Source: an uncultured Eubacteriales bacterium (lineage in GTDB: Bacteria > Bacillota > Clostridia > Oscillospirales > CAG-272). From it: a DNA stretch of 64,000 nucleotides. Position numbers and translations under genes: made by a program. A model generated the notes under the pieces. That model worked only from the letters and a program-made list of their open reading frames with translations, was not told where the DNA came from and made no database searches. Positions 48,508 to 58,416 of this stretch are shown piece by piece. The DNA is taken from assembly GCA_934433485.1 (NCBI GenBank), contig CAKRZR010000012.1:1-64000 (forward strand), given 5' to 3'. Position 1 is the stretch's first letter, and each line of letters begins with the position of its first letter.

Positions 48508-50229
48508 ATGATCAAGCGATTTCTTCCTTATTATAAGCCGCAGTGGAAGATGTTCGTCGCGGATATGATCTGCGCGCTCATCCTCGCTCTGTGCGACCTT
48601 GTGTATCCGACAATCACAAGAAGCATGCTCAACGTGTACATTCCGAACAACCAGATCCGTCTCCTTGTGTTATGGGCGGTGATTCTGCTCGTCATCTACA
48701 TCGTCAAGCTCGGTATGAACTACTTTGTCGCCTATTGGGGTCATCTCGTCGGCGTCCATATGCAGGCGCACATGCGGCGCGACGTGTTCAATCACCTCGA
48801 ACGGCTCCCGCTGACCTATTTCGACAACAACAAAACCGGTACGATCATGTCCCGGATCGTAAGCGACCTCATGGACATCTCGGAGCTTGCCCACCACGGT
48901 CCGGAGGATCTGTTCCTTTCCATCATCACCATCATCGGCGCGTTCATCATGATGGCGCGGATCTACCTCCCGCTTGCCGTCATTATCGTTATGACCTTGC
49001 CCGTCATGGTGCTCTATTCGGCGCGTCTGCGGCTGAAAATGAGTGAAGCGTTCACGGAAACGCGCGTGGAGACCGGCGAGATCAACGCGAATCTTGAAAA
49101 CAGCATCGCCGGGATCCGCGTGTCCAAGGCGTACACAAGCCAGGATTTCGAGAATGAACAGTTCAACAAAGGCAACGAACGGTTTGTCAAAGCGAGAAGC
49201 CGCGCGTACAAGGTTATGGCACAATTCCAGTGCGGTACGACCTTTATCGGGGACTTTTTGCAGGTCATTCTCTATATCGCGGGCGGTATTTTCTGCGCGT
49301 ATGGCAAAATCAACATCGGCGATTTCACGGCGTTTGTGCTGTACATCGGCATCTTCATGAACCCGGTGCGGCGGCTCATCTCCTTCATGGAGCAATACCA
49401 GAACGGTATGACGGGCTTCAAGCGGTTTCTGGAGATCATGGACGCGCCGGTAGAGGAGGACGCGCCGGACGCACGCGAGATCGGCAGGGTCAAAGGCAAT
49501 ATCGTATTCGATCACGTGACCTTCCATTACGAAGGCGCGGAGGCAAAGGACGTTCTCCATGATCTCTCCCTGACCGTGCCTGCCGGGAAAACACTTGCCT
49601 TGGTCGGACCATCCGGCGGCGGTAAAACGACCATCTGTCACCTGATCCCGCGGTTTTACGAGATCCTGTCCGGGAAGATCACCATGGACGGCACCGACAT
49701 CCGGGAGATCACCCGTGCGTCACTGCGGCAAAACATCGGCATTGTGGCGCAGGACGTGTTCCTCTTCAACGCCAGCATCTACGACAACATCGCTTATGGT
49801 ACACCGGACGCGACCCGCGAAATGGTGGAGGACGCGGCGAGACGGGCGAATATACTCGACTATATTCACAGTCTCCCCGACGGCTTTGACACCATGGTCG
49901 GCGAACGCGGCGTGAAGCTGTCCGGCGGACAGAAGCAGCGGATCGCCATCGCGCGGGTATTTTTGAAAAATCCGCCGGTGCTCATCCTCGACGAAGCGAC
50001 CTCGGCGCTGGACAATGCGACGGAAATGATGATTCAGAAGAGTCTGGAGGAATTGTCCGCCGGCAGAACAACGATCGTGGTCGCGCATCGACTGACGACG
50101 GTCAAAAACGCGGACGAGATTCTCGTGATCACCGACAAGGGCATCGAGGAACGCGGCACACATGAAGAACTGTTAAAGCAAAACGGCATTTACGCCGAGC
50201 TGTGGCGTGGCATGAAGAGCGCGGAATGA
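48508..50229 (+). CDS. ABC transporter, exporter-fold half transporter
   Basis: Encodes 573 residues with GAAAGGAAAA upstream. Six membrane helices lie in the first 310 residues; the ATPase has Walker A GPSGGGKTT, Q-loop VAQDVFLF, signature LSGGQKQR, Walker B VLILDEATSALD and H-loop VVAHRL. All catalytic residues are present, so it can work as a homodimer of the BmrA/MsbA type. It exports lipids, peptides or drugs; the MerR gene upstream may share its signal but has its own terminator. Confidence 0.9.
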   Translation: MIKRFLPYYKPQWKMFVADMICALILALCDLVYPTITRSMLNVYIPNNQIRLLVLWAVILLVIYIVKLGMNYFVAYWGHLVGVHMQAHMRRDVFNHLERLPLTYFDNNKTGTIMSRIVSDLMDISELAHHGPEDLFLSIITIIGAFIMMARIYLPLAVIIVMTLPVMVLYSARLRLKMSEAFTETRVETGEINANLENSIAGIRVSKAYTSQDFENEQFNKGNERFVKARSRAYKVMAQFQCGTTFIGDFLQVILYIAGGIFCAYGKINIGDFTAFVLYIGIFMNPVRRLISFMEQYQNGMTGFKRFLEIMDAPVEEDAPDAREIGRVKGNIVFDHVTFHYEGAEAKDVLHDLSLTVPAGKTLALVGPSGGGKTTICHLIPRFYEILSGKITMDGTDIREITRASLRQNIGIVAQDVFLFNASIYDNIAYGTPDATREMVEDAARRANILDYIHSLPDGFDTMVGERGVKLSGGQKQRIAIARVFLKNPPVLILDEATSALDNATEMMIQKSLEELSAGRTTIVVAHRLTTVKNADEILVITDKGIEERGTHEELLKQNGIYAELWRGMKSAE

Positions 50230-50239
50230 GGGGATAACG

Positions 50240-51232
50240 ATGAAAACAGTGCGGCATAACGGCATGACATTGTCCGGGCTATGTCTCGGCACCGCGGCGA
50301 TGGGCTCCGATGGACTCTCCGGCGCGCCGCTGGACAGAGCGTTTTCGATTTTGGACATGTATTATACGATGGGCGGTCGCTTCCTTGACACGGCAAACGT
50401 GTACGGCAGATGGGGCGTTGACGGTACAAACGCGTCGGAGAAATGCATCGGAATGTGGCTTGCCTCTCGTGGAATCACGGACATGACGATCACTTCCAAG
50501 TGCTGCCACTATCTTCCGGAGGCGCACGACACCTCCCGTGTGGACAGAGCATGCGCCCTTGTCGATCTCGACGAAAGCCGCCGTTCGCTGGGAATAGACA
50601 AGATCCCGATCTATCTTCTGCACCGGGACAATCGAGAGCGCGACATCCGCGATATTGTGGATTTCTGCGTGGAGATGGTGGATTCCGGAAAGATCGGCGC
50701 GTTCGGCTTCTCGAACTATCGCCTCGACCGGGTGCAGACGGCGATCGACTACCTGGGCACGGAGCGAAAGCGCTGTTTCGCCGGACTGTCGAACGAGTGG
50801 AGCCTTGCCATGGAGGGCGCCGATGGCTACAATCCGCCGGACGGCATGGAGCCGGTGACGGAATCGCTTGTCCGGTACTGCGCGGACGCGGATATTCTCA
50901 TCCTGCCGTTTTCCGCAGTGGCGCACGGTTGGTTCGACAAGCTGGCGCGGGACGGCGTGACCGTGGATGAAAACGGTCGTTTCCACGGCACGGCGTCCTA
51001 CAAGCCCGAGTGGATGACGGCGGAGAACGCGCGGAATGATCGCATTTTGCGCTCTCTCCACGAAAAGACCGGTTATTCCATGACTGCCCTGTCCGCGGCG
51101 TATCTCGCAGGCAAAAGACAGCCGGTGATCCCGATCGTCAGCGTATCGCGACCGGAGCAGCTTGCGGAATACACAGCGGCGATGGCGATCGATCTTACCG
51201 GTGCCGGACTGGGCACGTGGCAGGTTGGCTGA
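50240..51232 (+). CDS. Aldo/keto reductase
   Basis: Encodes 330 residues, 10 bases after the ABC gene with GAGGGGATAACG upstream. The (beta/alpha)8 AKR fold shows FLDTANVYGRWG (Asp and Tyr of the tetrad), a Lys in ITSKCCHY, His in YLLHRDN and AFGFSNYRLD, then the C-terminal NADP region (AGKRQPVIPIVSVSRPEQL). It reduces an aldehyde or ketone with NAD(P)H; substrate unknown. Probably co-transcribed with the transporter. Confidence 0.88.
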   Translation: MKTVRHNGMTLSGLCLGTAAMGSDGLSGAPLDRAFSILDMYYTMGGRFLDTANVYGRWGVDGTNASEKCIGMWLASRGITDMTITSKCCHYLPEAHDTSRVDRACALVDLDESRRSLGIDKIPIYLLHRDNRERDIRDIVDFCVEMVDSGKIGAFGFSNYRLDRVQTAIDYLGTERKRCFAGLSNEWSLAMEGADGYNPPDGMEPVTESLVRYCADADILILPFSAVAHGWFDKLARDGVTVDENGRFHGTASYKPEWMTAENARNDRILRSLHEKTGYSMTALSAAYLAGKRQPVIPIVSVSRPEQLAEYTAAMAIDLTGAGLGTWQVG

Positions 51233-51241
51233 TAAACAAAG

Positions 51242-51286
51242 CACGCGTATCCAACCCTTATCTTGGGGAAGGATACGCGTGTTTTT
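51242..51286. terminator. Bidirectional terminator between convergent genes
   Basis: CACGCGTATCC (51242-51252) and GGATACGCGTG (51271-51281) form a perfect 11-bp stem, with TTTTT after it on the plus strand. It ends the aldo/keto reductase transcript and faces the end of the GNAT gene. Confidence 0.9.
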
Positions 51287-51297
51287 CGTATGCGGAT

Positions 51298-52047
51298 TCA
51301 GTCCGTGCGGATGCAGGTCAGTTGCACCCAGGCAGGCGTGAATCCGGCGCGGATCGCGGTTTTCACGGACGGAATGTTTGACCATGCCGCGCAGTAAAAT
51401 GGCACACGACCGCGGGAGAAGATTTCGTTTGCCAGTGCGGAGACCAGCGCGGACGCGATACCGCGGTGTCGGTAATCCGGCAGGACATCGATCCCGATCT
51501 GCCACATGGTATCGCAGTCCGCGCTGCATCCTGCCAATCCGACGAGCGTACCGTCTACAAACGCGCCGACGCCGAGAATGTCCCGCTCCGGGTGACTGTC
51601 CGACAACGCCATCGACCACGCGGGATTCCCGTGCAGCGGCAGCAATGCGTCTTTGCCAAGGATCTGCACATCGGCGGCACAGGACGGCGCGGGGGTGGGC
51701 GATCCGGTGGGGAGAAAATACTCCGCCATGAAGAACGGCTTTGCGTGATACGGCGCGAAACGCTCGGTCAGAAAATGGATCGCGGGTGTGAGAAAGCATT
51801 CGGGATATGGATTTGCGGCGAGGTATTCCTCCGCGATCGGCAGCGCGACCGCCTCACCGGAGACCACGACGTTTGTGCCGTAGCTGATGAAATCGCAGAA
51901 CAGCGGCAGCCGGAGGTACCGTCGCGCGTCCGGGTGGGGTCTTGAGAGAAAGAACCGGTTGACGGCAGTGGTGAAATCTTCCGGCGCGCACCCGGCATCG
52001 ACAGCGGATTGCTGGTAAGCTATGCGCAGGATCTCGTGTTGTGTCAT
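51298..52047 (-). CDS. GNAT family N-acetyltransferase
   Basis: Encodes 249 residues; the start at 52047 is chosen because GGAG lies 6-7 bases before it, while the longer start would include the ribosome site. The C-terminal part is the GNAT core (GVGAFVDGTLVGLAGCSADCDTMWQIGIDVLPDYRHRGIASALVSALANEIF), with RHRGIA as the acetyl-CoA loop. The N-terminal half is an extra domain of unknown type. Substrate unknown. Confidence 0.82.
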   Translation of the reverse strand: MTQHEILRIAYQQSAVDAGCAPEDFTTAVNRFFLSRPHPDARRYLRLPLFCDFISYGTNVVVSGEAVALPIAEEYLAANPYPECFLTPAIHFLTERFAPYHAKPFFMAEYFLPTGSPTPAPSCAADVQILGKDALLPLHGNPAWSMALSDSHPERDILGVGAFVDGTLVGLAGCSADCDTMWQIGIDVLPDYRHRGIASALVSALANEIFSRGRVPFYCAAWSNIPSVKTAIRAGFTPAWVQLTCIRTD

Positions 52048-52086
52048 AAAAAACTCCAAAAAACAAAAGAAATTTCAGAAAGGATA

Positions 52087-52115
52087 GTGCAATTTCGAGA
52101 AAAATACGGTATAAT
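52087..52115 (+). promoter_or_regulatory. Promoter of the GH10-like gene
   Basis: GTGCAA (52087-52092) and TATAAT (52110-52115) with 17-bp spacing, 44 bases before the start. Confidence 0.7.
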
Positions 52116-52158
52116 GTAGGCATCATCCAAAATTGTACAGATGCAGGAGGACAAAACC

Positions 52159-53502
52159 ATGGTAAACAGAACCGACACACTGCTTTCCCGGTTCCGCGCG
52201 GCGGAAAACGAGATCGACGATCGTCTCGCACATACAATCCGCTATGACCGCACCGGACGCGGCGAGATCACGGTGGTGGACAAGGACGGGCATCCGGTGG
52301 AGAACGCACGCATACACGTGACCCTGCGCGACCACGATTTCAAGCTCGGCGCGAACATTTTCATGCTCGACGAATTTGAGTCCGCGGAGAAGAACAGAAT
52401 CTACCGGGACGTTTTCGCAGATACGTTCAACTTAGCGACCGTGCCGTTTTACTGGAGCGATCTGGAGCCGGAGGAGGGAAAACCGCGCTTTGCGAAGGAT
52501 TCTCCGCATGTATATCGCCGTCCCGCGCCGGATCTGTGTCTCGAATACTGCGAGGAGCGCGGGATCACGCCGAAGTGCCACTGTCTCAACTACGATGTGT
52601 GGACGCCGCTGTGGGTGCCGGACGATACGGACAGCGTAAAGCGCGCTCTCGAAAAACGGATCCGGGAATGCGCCGAACGATACCGCGACAGGATCCCCGG
52701 CTGGGAGGTGACGAACGAGCTGTTCTGCGGAAAATACGACGTGTTCGCGCAGGGCAGAAAAAGCACGCAGTTTTTCACCGATCCGGATGTTGTGGAGTGG
52801 AGCTTTGACTGTGCGCGCCGGTATCTGCCGAACAACGAGCTGATCATCAACGAAGCGTCCCATGCGTGGACCAGTGCGTTCTGCTGGCAGAGAGGACAGT
52901 ATTACGCGCAGATCGAACGGGCTCTGGACCGCGGCGCACCGATCGATGCGTGCGGTTTGCAGTTTCATATGTTTTACCGCGCGGAGCAGGAGCAGCGGGA
53001 GACCGTCCCCTACTACAGCCCGGAACATCTTTGGAATGTCATGGAAACCTACGCCCGGCTCGGACTCCCGCAGCAGATCACGGAGATCACGATCCCCTGC
53101 TACACGGACGGCGAGGCGGATGAGGCATTGCAGGCGGAGATTCTCACGTATCTCATGAAGATCTGGTTCGGCAATCCGGCGATGGAGGCGTGTATTTACT
53201 GGAATGTCGTGGACGGATACGCGGCGTTTGCGCCACAGGGCGACATGACAGCCGGGGAAAACTATTACCGCGGAGGTCTCATGCGCTTTGATATGACCCC
53301 GAAGCCGGCATTCCACGTGCTGCATAAGCTGTTCCACGAGACCTGGCACACCGACGAGACCATGGACGCGCCAAATGGCTGTGCGGCGTTCCGCGGCTTC
53401 TACGGAAAATACGACTGCACCATATCCGCGGACGGCGTGGAAAAGACGGTCCCGCTGCATCTGACAAAAAAGAGCGGCAATCGGTTCCGGATCGTCCTTT
53501 GA
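52159..53502 (+). CDS. GH10 endoxylanase-like glycoside hydrolase, cytoplasmic
   Basis: Encodes 447 residues from ATG 52159, with AGGAGG at 52145-52150. Residues 30-75 are a small beta domain (GEITVVDKDGHPVENARIHVTLRDHDFKLG) common before intracellular GH10-like domains. In the barrel the acid/base is Glu187 (GWEVTNELF) and the nucleophile Glu309 (QQITEITIP). No signal peptide, so it would act on imported oligosaccharides such as xylo-oligomers. The C-terminus (YGKYDCTISADGVEKTV) is a short beta tail. Confidence 0.82.
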   Translation: MVNRTDTLLSRFRAAENEIDDRLAHTIRYDRTGRGEITVVDKDGHPVENARIHVTLRDHDFKLGANIFMLDEFESAEKNRIYRDVFADTFNLATVPFYWSDLEPEEGKPRFAKDSPHVYRRPAPDLCLEYCEERGITPKCHCLNYDVWTPLWVPDDTDSVKRALEKRIRECAERYRDRIPGWEVTNELFCGKYDVFAQGRKSTQFFTDPDVVEWSFDCARRYLPNNELIINEASHAWTSAFCWQRGQYYAQIERALDRGAPIDACGLQFHMFYRAEQEQRETVPYYSPEHLWNVMETYARLGLPQQITEITIPCYTDGEADEALQAEILTYLMKIWFGNPAMEACIYWNVVDGYAAFAPQGDMTAGENYYRGGLMRFDMTPKPAFHVLHKLFHETWHTDETMDAPNGCAAFRGFYGKYDCTISADGVEKTVPLHLTKKSGNRFRIVL

Positions 53503-53547
53503 GGATAGTATACCATAGAAACGAGAGGGAAGCAAGGACAATCTGCC

Positions 53548-54561
53548 ATGAAAGACACCAAACGCATTTTCCACACCGCCCCCGCCTACTTCCGCTACCG
53601 CATTCCCGGGATGGTCGTCACTGCGCGCGGCACGGTTCTGATCTATTGTGAGGCACGCACGACACAGAGCGACTGGGCAAGGATGGATATTCTCCTCTAT
53701 CGCTCCGAGGACGGCGGGGAGAGCTTTGATGGGCCGATCGTGATCGCGCGCGGAACGGACGAATACCGCACCGTCAACAATCCCGTGTGCATCGTGGACG
53801 GCGATACGCTCCATTTCCTCTATTGCCGGGACTATTCCATCCACGGCGGCGACGTGTGGTACCGATGTTCCAGGGACGACGGCAGGACATGGTCGGAACC
53901 GATCGATATTATGGATTCCACCATGCCCGCGTACCACAACGCTTTCGCGCTCGGACCGGGACACGGTATCTGTACCGCGGACGGTACGCTTCTCACGCCG
54001 GTCTGGATGGTGCCAAGGGAGAACGGTATGCCGCCGGAGAGCCACAGTCCCGCCGTGGTGTCTACGCTGTTCTCCCACGATCATGGAAAATCGTGGCACA
54101 CCGGCGAGATCCTGCCGCCGACCGAAACCGTGCCCGATCCGAATGAATCGATGGCGGCAGTGCTTCCCGACGGGCGAATTTACATGAATGTGCGCACCAC
54201 GGGAGCCGGGTTCCGCGCACGTACGTGGAGTCAAACCGGTACGGACGGCTGGACGGCGCTGACACTCGACAAGGCTTTGCCCGACCCGACCTGTATGGGC
54301 AGCGTGGTGCGGTACTGTTACGGCGGGATCGATGGAATGTTAGCGGTAAACTGCGCGTCTCAACGCGAGAGGGCAAATCTCACGTGTCGGTTTTCTGCGG
54401 ACGGCGGACTGACGTGGTGCCGCACATATACCATCGACCCCGGAGACGCCGGATACGCGGACATTGCGGTGCTGCCGGACGGGACGATCTGCGTGCTGTA
54501 TGAAAAGCGATTCGGCGAGGAGATGTATCTTGCCCGGTTCACGATAAACGCGCTGCGGTGA
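53548..54561 (+). CDS. BNR-repeat sialidase-like protein (GH33-type), cytoplasmic
   Basis: Encodes 337 residues with GAGAGGGAAGC upstream. It has YRIP near residue 18, the sialidase (F/Y)RIP motif, and four Asp boxes: SEDGGESF, SRDDGRTW, SHDHGKSW and SADGGLTW, one per propeller blade. Without a signal peptide it would act inside the cell. It may be a sialidase or a related exo-enzyme using the same six-blade fold. Follows the GH10-like gene by 45 bases. Confidence 0.8.
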   Translation: MKDTKRIFHTAPAYFRYRIPGMVVTARGTVLIYCEARTTQSDWARMDILLYRSEDGGESFDGPIVIARGTDEYRTVNNPVCIVDGDTLHFLYCRDYSIHGGDVWYRCSRDDGRTWSEPIDIMDSTMPAYHNAFALGPGHGICTADGTLLTPVWMVPRENGMPPESHSPAVVSTLFSHDHGKSWHTGEILPPTETVPDPNESMAAVLPDGRIYMNVRTTGAGFRARTWSQTGTDGWTALTLDKALPDPTCMGSVVRYCYGGIDGMLAVNCASQRERANLTCRFSADGGLTWCRTYTIDPGDAGYADIAVLPDGTICVLYEKRFGEEMYLARFTINALR

Positions 54562-54616
54562 GATCGGTCGTCTGTGCGGAGCATGGGTTTCTCAGCAAAT
54601 CTTAATGGGAATGCGA

Positions 54617-54645
54617 TTGACAAATCATGCGGCGGACGGTATAAT
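54617..54645 (+). promoter_or_regulatory. Promoter of the lipoprotein gene
   Basis: TTGACA (54617-54622) and TATAAT (54640-54645) with 17-bp spacing, 33 bases before the start. Confidence 0.88.
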
Positions 54646-54677
54646 AAAGATATAACTATGATATAGGAGGACGCGCC

Positions 54678-55898
54678 ATGAAAAAGCTGTTTGTATGTCT
54701 GCTTGCCGCCTGCCTTGTCGGGCTGACGAGCTGTTCGGAGGATATGGCCAAGGATCTGCTGCGCTCTGCGTTGGGGGATATCCTCGAAACGGGGACAGAA
54801 ACCACAGAGACGGATCCGAACGCGCCGGAAGCCACCGAAACCGAAAAAGAACCCGAAAAAGAGACCGAGATCGAAACGGAAAAAGAGACTGAGACCGAAA
54901 CGGAAAAAGGGACCGAGCCTGCGGCAGATCCGACCGGCACCGATCCGGCAGAGTACAAGTACAAGGATTACGCGTTGGACATTCCGCTGCGGATAGAAAG
55001 CGGCAGAAACGGCTCCTCCGTCGAGCTTCCGATGATCGTTTGTGAGGGAGACGGCGAGGTGGATAACGAAACGGCGATCGAGATCAATGTAGGGATGGCA
55101 GAGTGGTATAAGAATCTCTACGATCTGATCGAGGAAACCGACACGGAGGATTATCAGCTCACCACCTTCTGCTTCACGACCGATCGGTATCTCTCCGCCG
55201 TGACGCTCTACATCTGCTACCCGACCTATGGCACGGACGGTGTTGTCGGCGGCTTCTGCTTCGATAAGATGACCGGCAAGGAAGTGGAGTTGGAGGACGC
55301 GCTGAAAATGGCCGGCATGACTGAGGAGAAGCTTGCGGAGGCATGCAAGGCGTGCGCTGAGGAGCTTGACTTCGAGGGCGTCGGGATCGATTCGATCTTT
55401 TTCCGTATGCAGCCGTCGGGAAAGCCGGAATTCTTCATCGGCTACACCCTGGATATTCCCGGAGCGGACACCTGGGTGCGGTTCTTTGCCTGGTATGACG
55501 GCTCCTGCATACTCATCGACGCGTTCCGCTCCTTCATTGTCAGCGAAACGGATTATGTGATGAGCGGTCCGCTGAGCTATCAGATCACCTCCGATATGGG
55601 CAATACGGAGCTGCCGGAGGTGCCGCAGGAAAAGCTGCTCTTGGCACAGCAGTTCTGCTTCGACGAACATGATCTGGGGGCTTCGGGACTGGCTGAGCGT
55701 GCGGATGAGCTGCCGATCACGTATGAAGATTACGGCGAATACGCTGGGAAGAGCGGATGGTGGATCTCGGTCTCCCTTGTGCGCGCCGACGACAATTACC
55801 GTGAGGAATTCCTCGAACGCTTCTTCATCCCGGACGACGGAGATGTAATGGTGTATGACGTCGTGACCGATACGTGCGCGCCTGTGCCGGTCGGATAA
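54678..55898 (+). CDS. Secreted lipoprotein with ET-rich linker and two DUF3298-like halves
   Basis: Encodes 406 residues with TAGGAGG upstream. Signal peptide KKLFVCLLAACLVGLTSC ends in a lipobox Cys, then a linker of about 60 residues made of Glu-Thr-rich units (ETETE, EKEPEKETE). The folded part has DYALDIPLRIESGRNGSSVELPMIVCEGDGEVDNETAIEINVGMAEWYKNL and YDGSCILIDAFRSFI, weakly like DUF3298/RsiV-type domains. It is anchored outside the membrane; role unknown. Confidence 0.75.
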   Translation: MKKLFVCLLAACLVGLTSCSEDMAKDLLRSALGDILETGTETTETDPNAPEATETEKEPEKETEIETEKETETETEKGTEPAADPTGTDPAEYKYKDYALDIPLRIESGRNGSSVELPMIVCEGDGEVDNETAIEINVGMAEWYKNLYDLIEETDTEDYQLTTFCFTTDRYLSAVTLYICYPTYGTDGVVGGFCFDKMTGKEVELEDALKMAGMTEEKLAEACKACAEELDFEGVGIDSIFFRMQPSGKPEFFIGYTLDIPGADTWVRFFAWYDGSCILIDAFRSFIVSETDYVMSGPLSYQITSDMGNTELPEVPQEKLLLAQQFCFDEHDLGASGLAERADELPITYEDYGEYAGKSGWWISVSLVRADDNYREEFLERFFIPDDGDVMVYDVVTDTCAPVPVG

Positions 55899-55927
55899 CA
55901 GTATGAAGACGGTTTGGAGATGATTCT

Positions 55928-56794
55928 ATGTGGCTTGCTGCCGCCGTTTGTTCCGCAGTATTTGCCGCGCTGACCTCGATCCTTGCGAAATGCGGGATCA
56001 AAAAGACCGATTCCGACGTGGCGACCGCGATACGATGCGCCGTGGTGCTCTGTTTTTCGTGGATCATGGTGGCAATCGTTGGTTCTGCCGGGACGATGAA
56101 GGCGATTTCGCTTCGCTCGTTTCTGTTTCTCATGCTGTCCGGTTTATCTACCGGTGCGTCGTGGATCTGCTATTTCAAGGCGCTGTCCATGGGGGATGTC
56201 AACAAGGTCGTGCCGATCGACAAATCGAGCACGGTGCTGACGGTGCTCATGGCGATCATATGCTTTGGTGAAACGGAGCATCTTTGGGTGAAGCTCGTCT
56301 GTACCGCGGCGCTGGGCGTGGGTGTTTTGCTGATGGTCGAGAAAAAAACAAGCGTGAACGAAGCGAAGGACGTAAGATACATACCGTACGCGCTCGGATC
56401 CGCTGTGTTTGCCGCGTTGACCTCGATCCTTGCCAAGATCGGCATATCCGGTGTGGAGTCAAACCTCGGTACCGCGATCCGCACGGTATTTGTGCTCCTC
56501 ATGGCATGGGTGATCGTATTCGCACGCAAAAAGGCACCGCTTTGCAGAAACATAGACAAAAAAGAGCTTCTGTTTGTGCTGCTCTCCGGCGTCGCGACCG
56601 GTGTGTCGTGGCTCTCTTATTATTACGCGATCCAAAACGGCCCGGTCAGCGTCGTTGTACCGATCGATAAAATGTCGCTTCTCGTGACGGTGCTGTTTTC
56701 CTACATTGTATTTCACGAAAAGCTGTCGAAAAAAGCGTTTGTCGGACTGCTGCTCATGACCGGTGCAACGCTCGGCATGGCGATTTTCGCATGA
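55928..56794 (+). CDS. EamA family (DMT superfamily) transporter
   Basis: Encodes 288 residues and ten membrane helices in two homologous halves, each starting with the same core (SAVFAALTSILAK) and containing SGLSTGASWICYFKAL or SGVATGVSWLSYYYAI, followed by VVPIDKSS/VVPIDKMS. This is the drug/metabolite transporter 10-TMS type. Exported or imported solute unknown. Confidence 0.88.
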   Translation: MWLAAAVCSAVFAALTSILAKCGIKKTDSDVATAIRCAVVLCFSWIMVAIVGSAGTMKAISLRSFLFLMLSGLSTGASWICYFKALSMGDVNKVVPIDKSSTVLTVLMAIICFGETEHLWVKLVCTAALGVGVLLMVEKKTSVNEAKDVRYIPYALGSAVFAALTSILAKIGISGVESNLGTAIRTVFVLLMAWVIVFARKKAPLCRNIDKKELLFVLLSGVATGVSWLSYYYAIQNGPVSVVVPIDKMSLLVTVLFSYIVFHEKLSKKAFVGLLLMTGATLGMAIFA

Positions 56795-56820
56795 CCGCCA
56801 CAATCATACCAACACAAAAA

Positions 56821-56854
56821 CGGGGAAGATCCACACGGACCGTCCCCGCTTTTT
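56821..56854 (+). terminator. Terminator after the EamA gene
   Basis: CGGGGA (56821-56826) and TCCCCG (56843-56848) with weaker inner pairing, followed by CTTTTT. Confidence 0.7.
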
Positions 56855-56888
56855 GATGCTGTCTGTATCCAAAACTGTTTTTCGTTCT

Positions 56889-58379
56889 CTATTCCGCGAT
56901 AACGGTATCGAGCGAATCCATGAATTTCTCAATATCCGCGGCGATCTTCGGCTTGTATTTCTCGTAGAAGGAGGTGATGTCCGTCGATTTGGCGCCGGTA
57001 GAAATGCAGATGAAATCGATGCTGAAGCCGCCGAAATTCATGATGTCGCCCAGGTCAAAGACGCGGTTATCGAAGATGATGTCGAGCATTTCCTCGCTCT
57101 CCATGTCGCGCAGAGCTTTGCCCTTGAGTGCGGTCTCGTAATACGCAGGCTGGAGGACCTCGGACGATTTCGCGGAGAGAGCCTCCAGCACGTAGCCGAT
57201 TTTCTCGAGCTGCATCGCCGTTTTCGGAACGCTCAAAAGTCCGGTGTGGTGGACACTGACCGTGCTGTGGTAATTCTCCTGTGCTTCGTCGTACTTCGGA
57301 TTCGGAATGATGCCGAACGTGATGTCCGCTTCACGCAGCTTCGATACCTCTTCCATCATACAGCCGACATAGAACAGGGAATGACCGTCCCGGAAGTAGG
57401 TGTAGTAATCGTTGTCCGGCACGTTTAAGCGCGTATGTACATTGAAGAAGATGTTTGTGTCGTAGAGAATGGAGAAAACCTTATCTACGGCACTGACATT
57501 GTGCTCGTTATAAAACACATCCTCTACAGAGCCGTCCGCATTTGTCATTGCGATCCGACCGTTCGCGCCATGGAAGAAGAACGTCGTCATATCCCGTCTG
57601 CCGAGAATGCCGTAAAAGTCGTCCTCTGTCATTTCGCCGTCGCCGTTTACGTCATAGGAGATGTTTGATGAGATCTCGCGGATTTTGTCCAGCGTCCATT
57701 TTCCTTCCCGTACAAGGGAATAGGGATCCTCAATGGCGTAATCCTTTGCGAGATCCTTATTGAACATGACGCAGGCGGTCGCGTATTTGTCGGATAGGAA
57801 AATGTCCGACGCGACGATGAACAGATTGTCACGGAGCGTCAGGCTTTCCACGGAGCTGTGGTCCCACCAGTCGCGGGTGAAATCGATGTAGGGAAGGGTA
57901 TAGAGATTGCGCAGATACCCGCCCGTGATGAGCTGCGGAATCTCATAAAGCCGTTCGTTGATCGCGTCGTAAAGATCGTCTCCGGCGGTCGCGGCTTCCT
58001 TTACCCACTTTGTGACCTCACCGAAGTTGCTTGAATACATCGCCACGATCTTCACGTTGCACGCGTCCTCTACGGCAGTATTGCGCAGATAGACCGCGTC
58101 GTTGATGGTCTCGGCGTTCTGCTCCTCCGCTACAAGGTCCACAGTGAGCTTATATGCGTAATCCGGCGTGGAGACATGGGCAAATGTGAAATTCTCGCCG
58201 CCGAAATCCATCTCGGGCAGATGTGGGTCATAAGGATCTTCCGTTTCGGTTTCCGTTTCCGATGCGGTATCTGTACCATTTGCGGTATTGTCGCCTGCGT
58301 CGTCGGATTTTTTGGAGGAGCAGGCTACGGCGGACAAAAGCAGAGCGCAGAGCAGAAGCATACTGAGTGTGCGTTTCAT
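56889..58379 (-). CDS. ABC-type sugar solute-binding lipoprotein
   Basis: Encodes 496 residues; AGGAGGAATATCT precedes ATG on the minus strand. Signal peptide with lipobox LSAVAC, then a Thr/Glu-rich linker and a family 1 extracellular solute-binding fold (FGGENFTFAHV, DLYDAINERLYEIPQLITGGYLRNLYTLPYIDF, NKDLAKDYAIEDPYSLVREGKWTLDKIREIS). DVNGDGEMTEDDF is an EF-hand-like calcium loop. It delivers a sugar or glycan to an ABC importer, but no permease gene lies in the window. Confidence 0.85.
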   Translation of the reverse strand: MKRTLSMLLLCALLLSAVACSSKKSDDAGDNTANGTDTASETETETEDPYDPHLPEMDFGGENFTFAHVSTPDYAYKLTVDLVAEEQNAETINDAVYLRNTAVEDACNVKIVAMYSSNFGEVTKWVKEAATAGDDLYDAINERLYEIPQLITGGYLRNLYTLPYIDFTRDWWDHSSVESLTLRDNLFIVASDIFLSDKYATACVMFNKDLAKDYAIEDPYSLVREGKWTLDKIREISSNISYDVNGDGEMTEDDFYGILGRRDMTTFFFHGANGRIAMTNADGSVEDVFYNEHNVSAVDKVFSILYDTNIFFNVHTRLNVPDNDYYTYFRDGHSLFYVGCMMEEVSKLREADITFGIIPNPKYDEAQENYHSTVSVHHTGLLSVPKTAMQLEKIGYVLEALSAKSSEVLQPAYYETALKGKALRDMESEEMLDIIFDNRVFDLGDIMNFGGFSIDFICISTGAKSTDITSFYEKYKPKIAADIEKFMDSLDTVIAE

Positions 58380-58416
58380 AGATATTCCTCCTGATATTTC
58401 GGTTATTGTGTGTAAG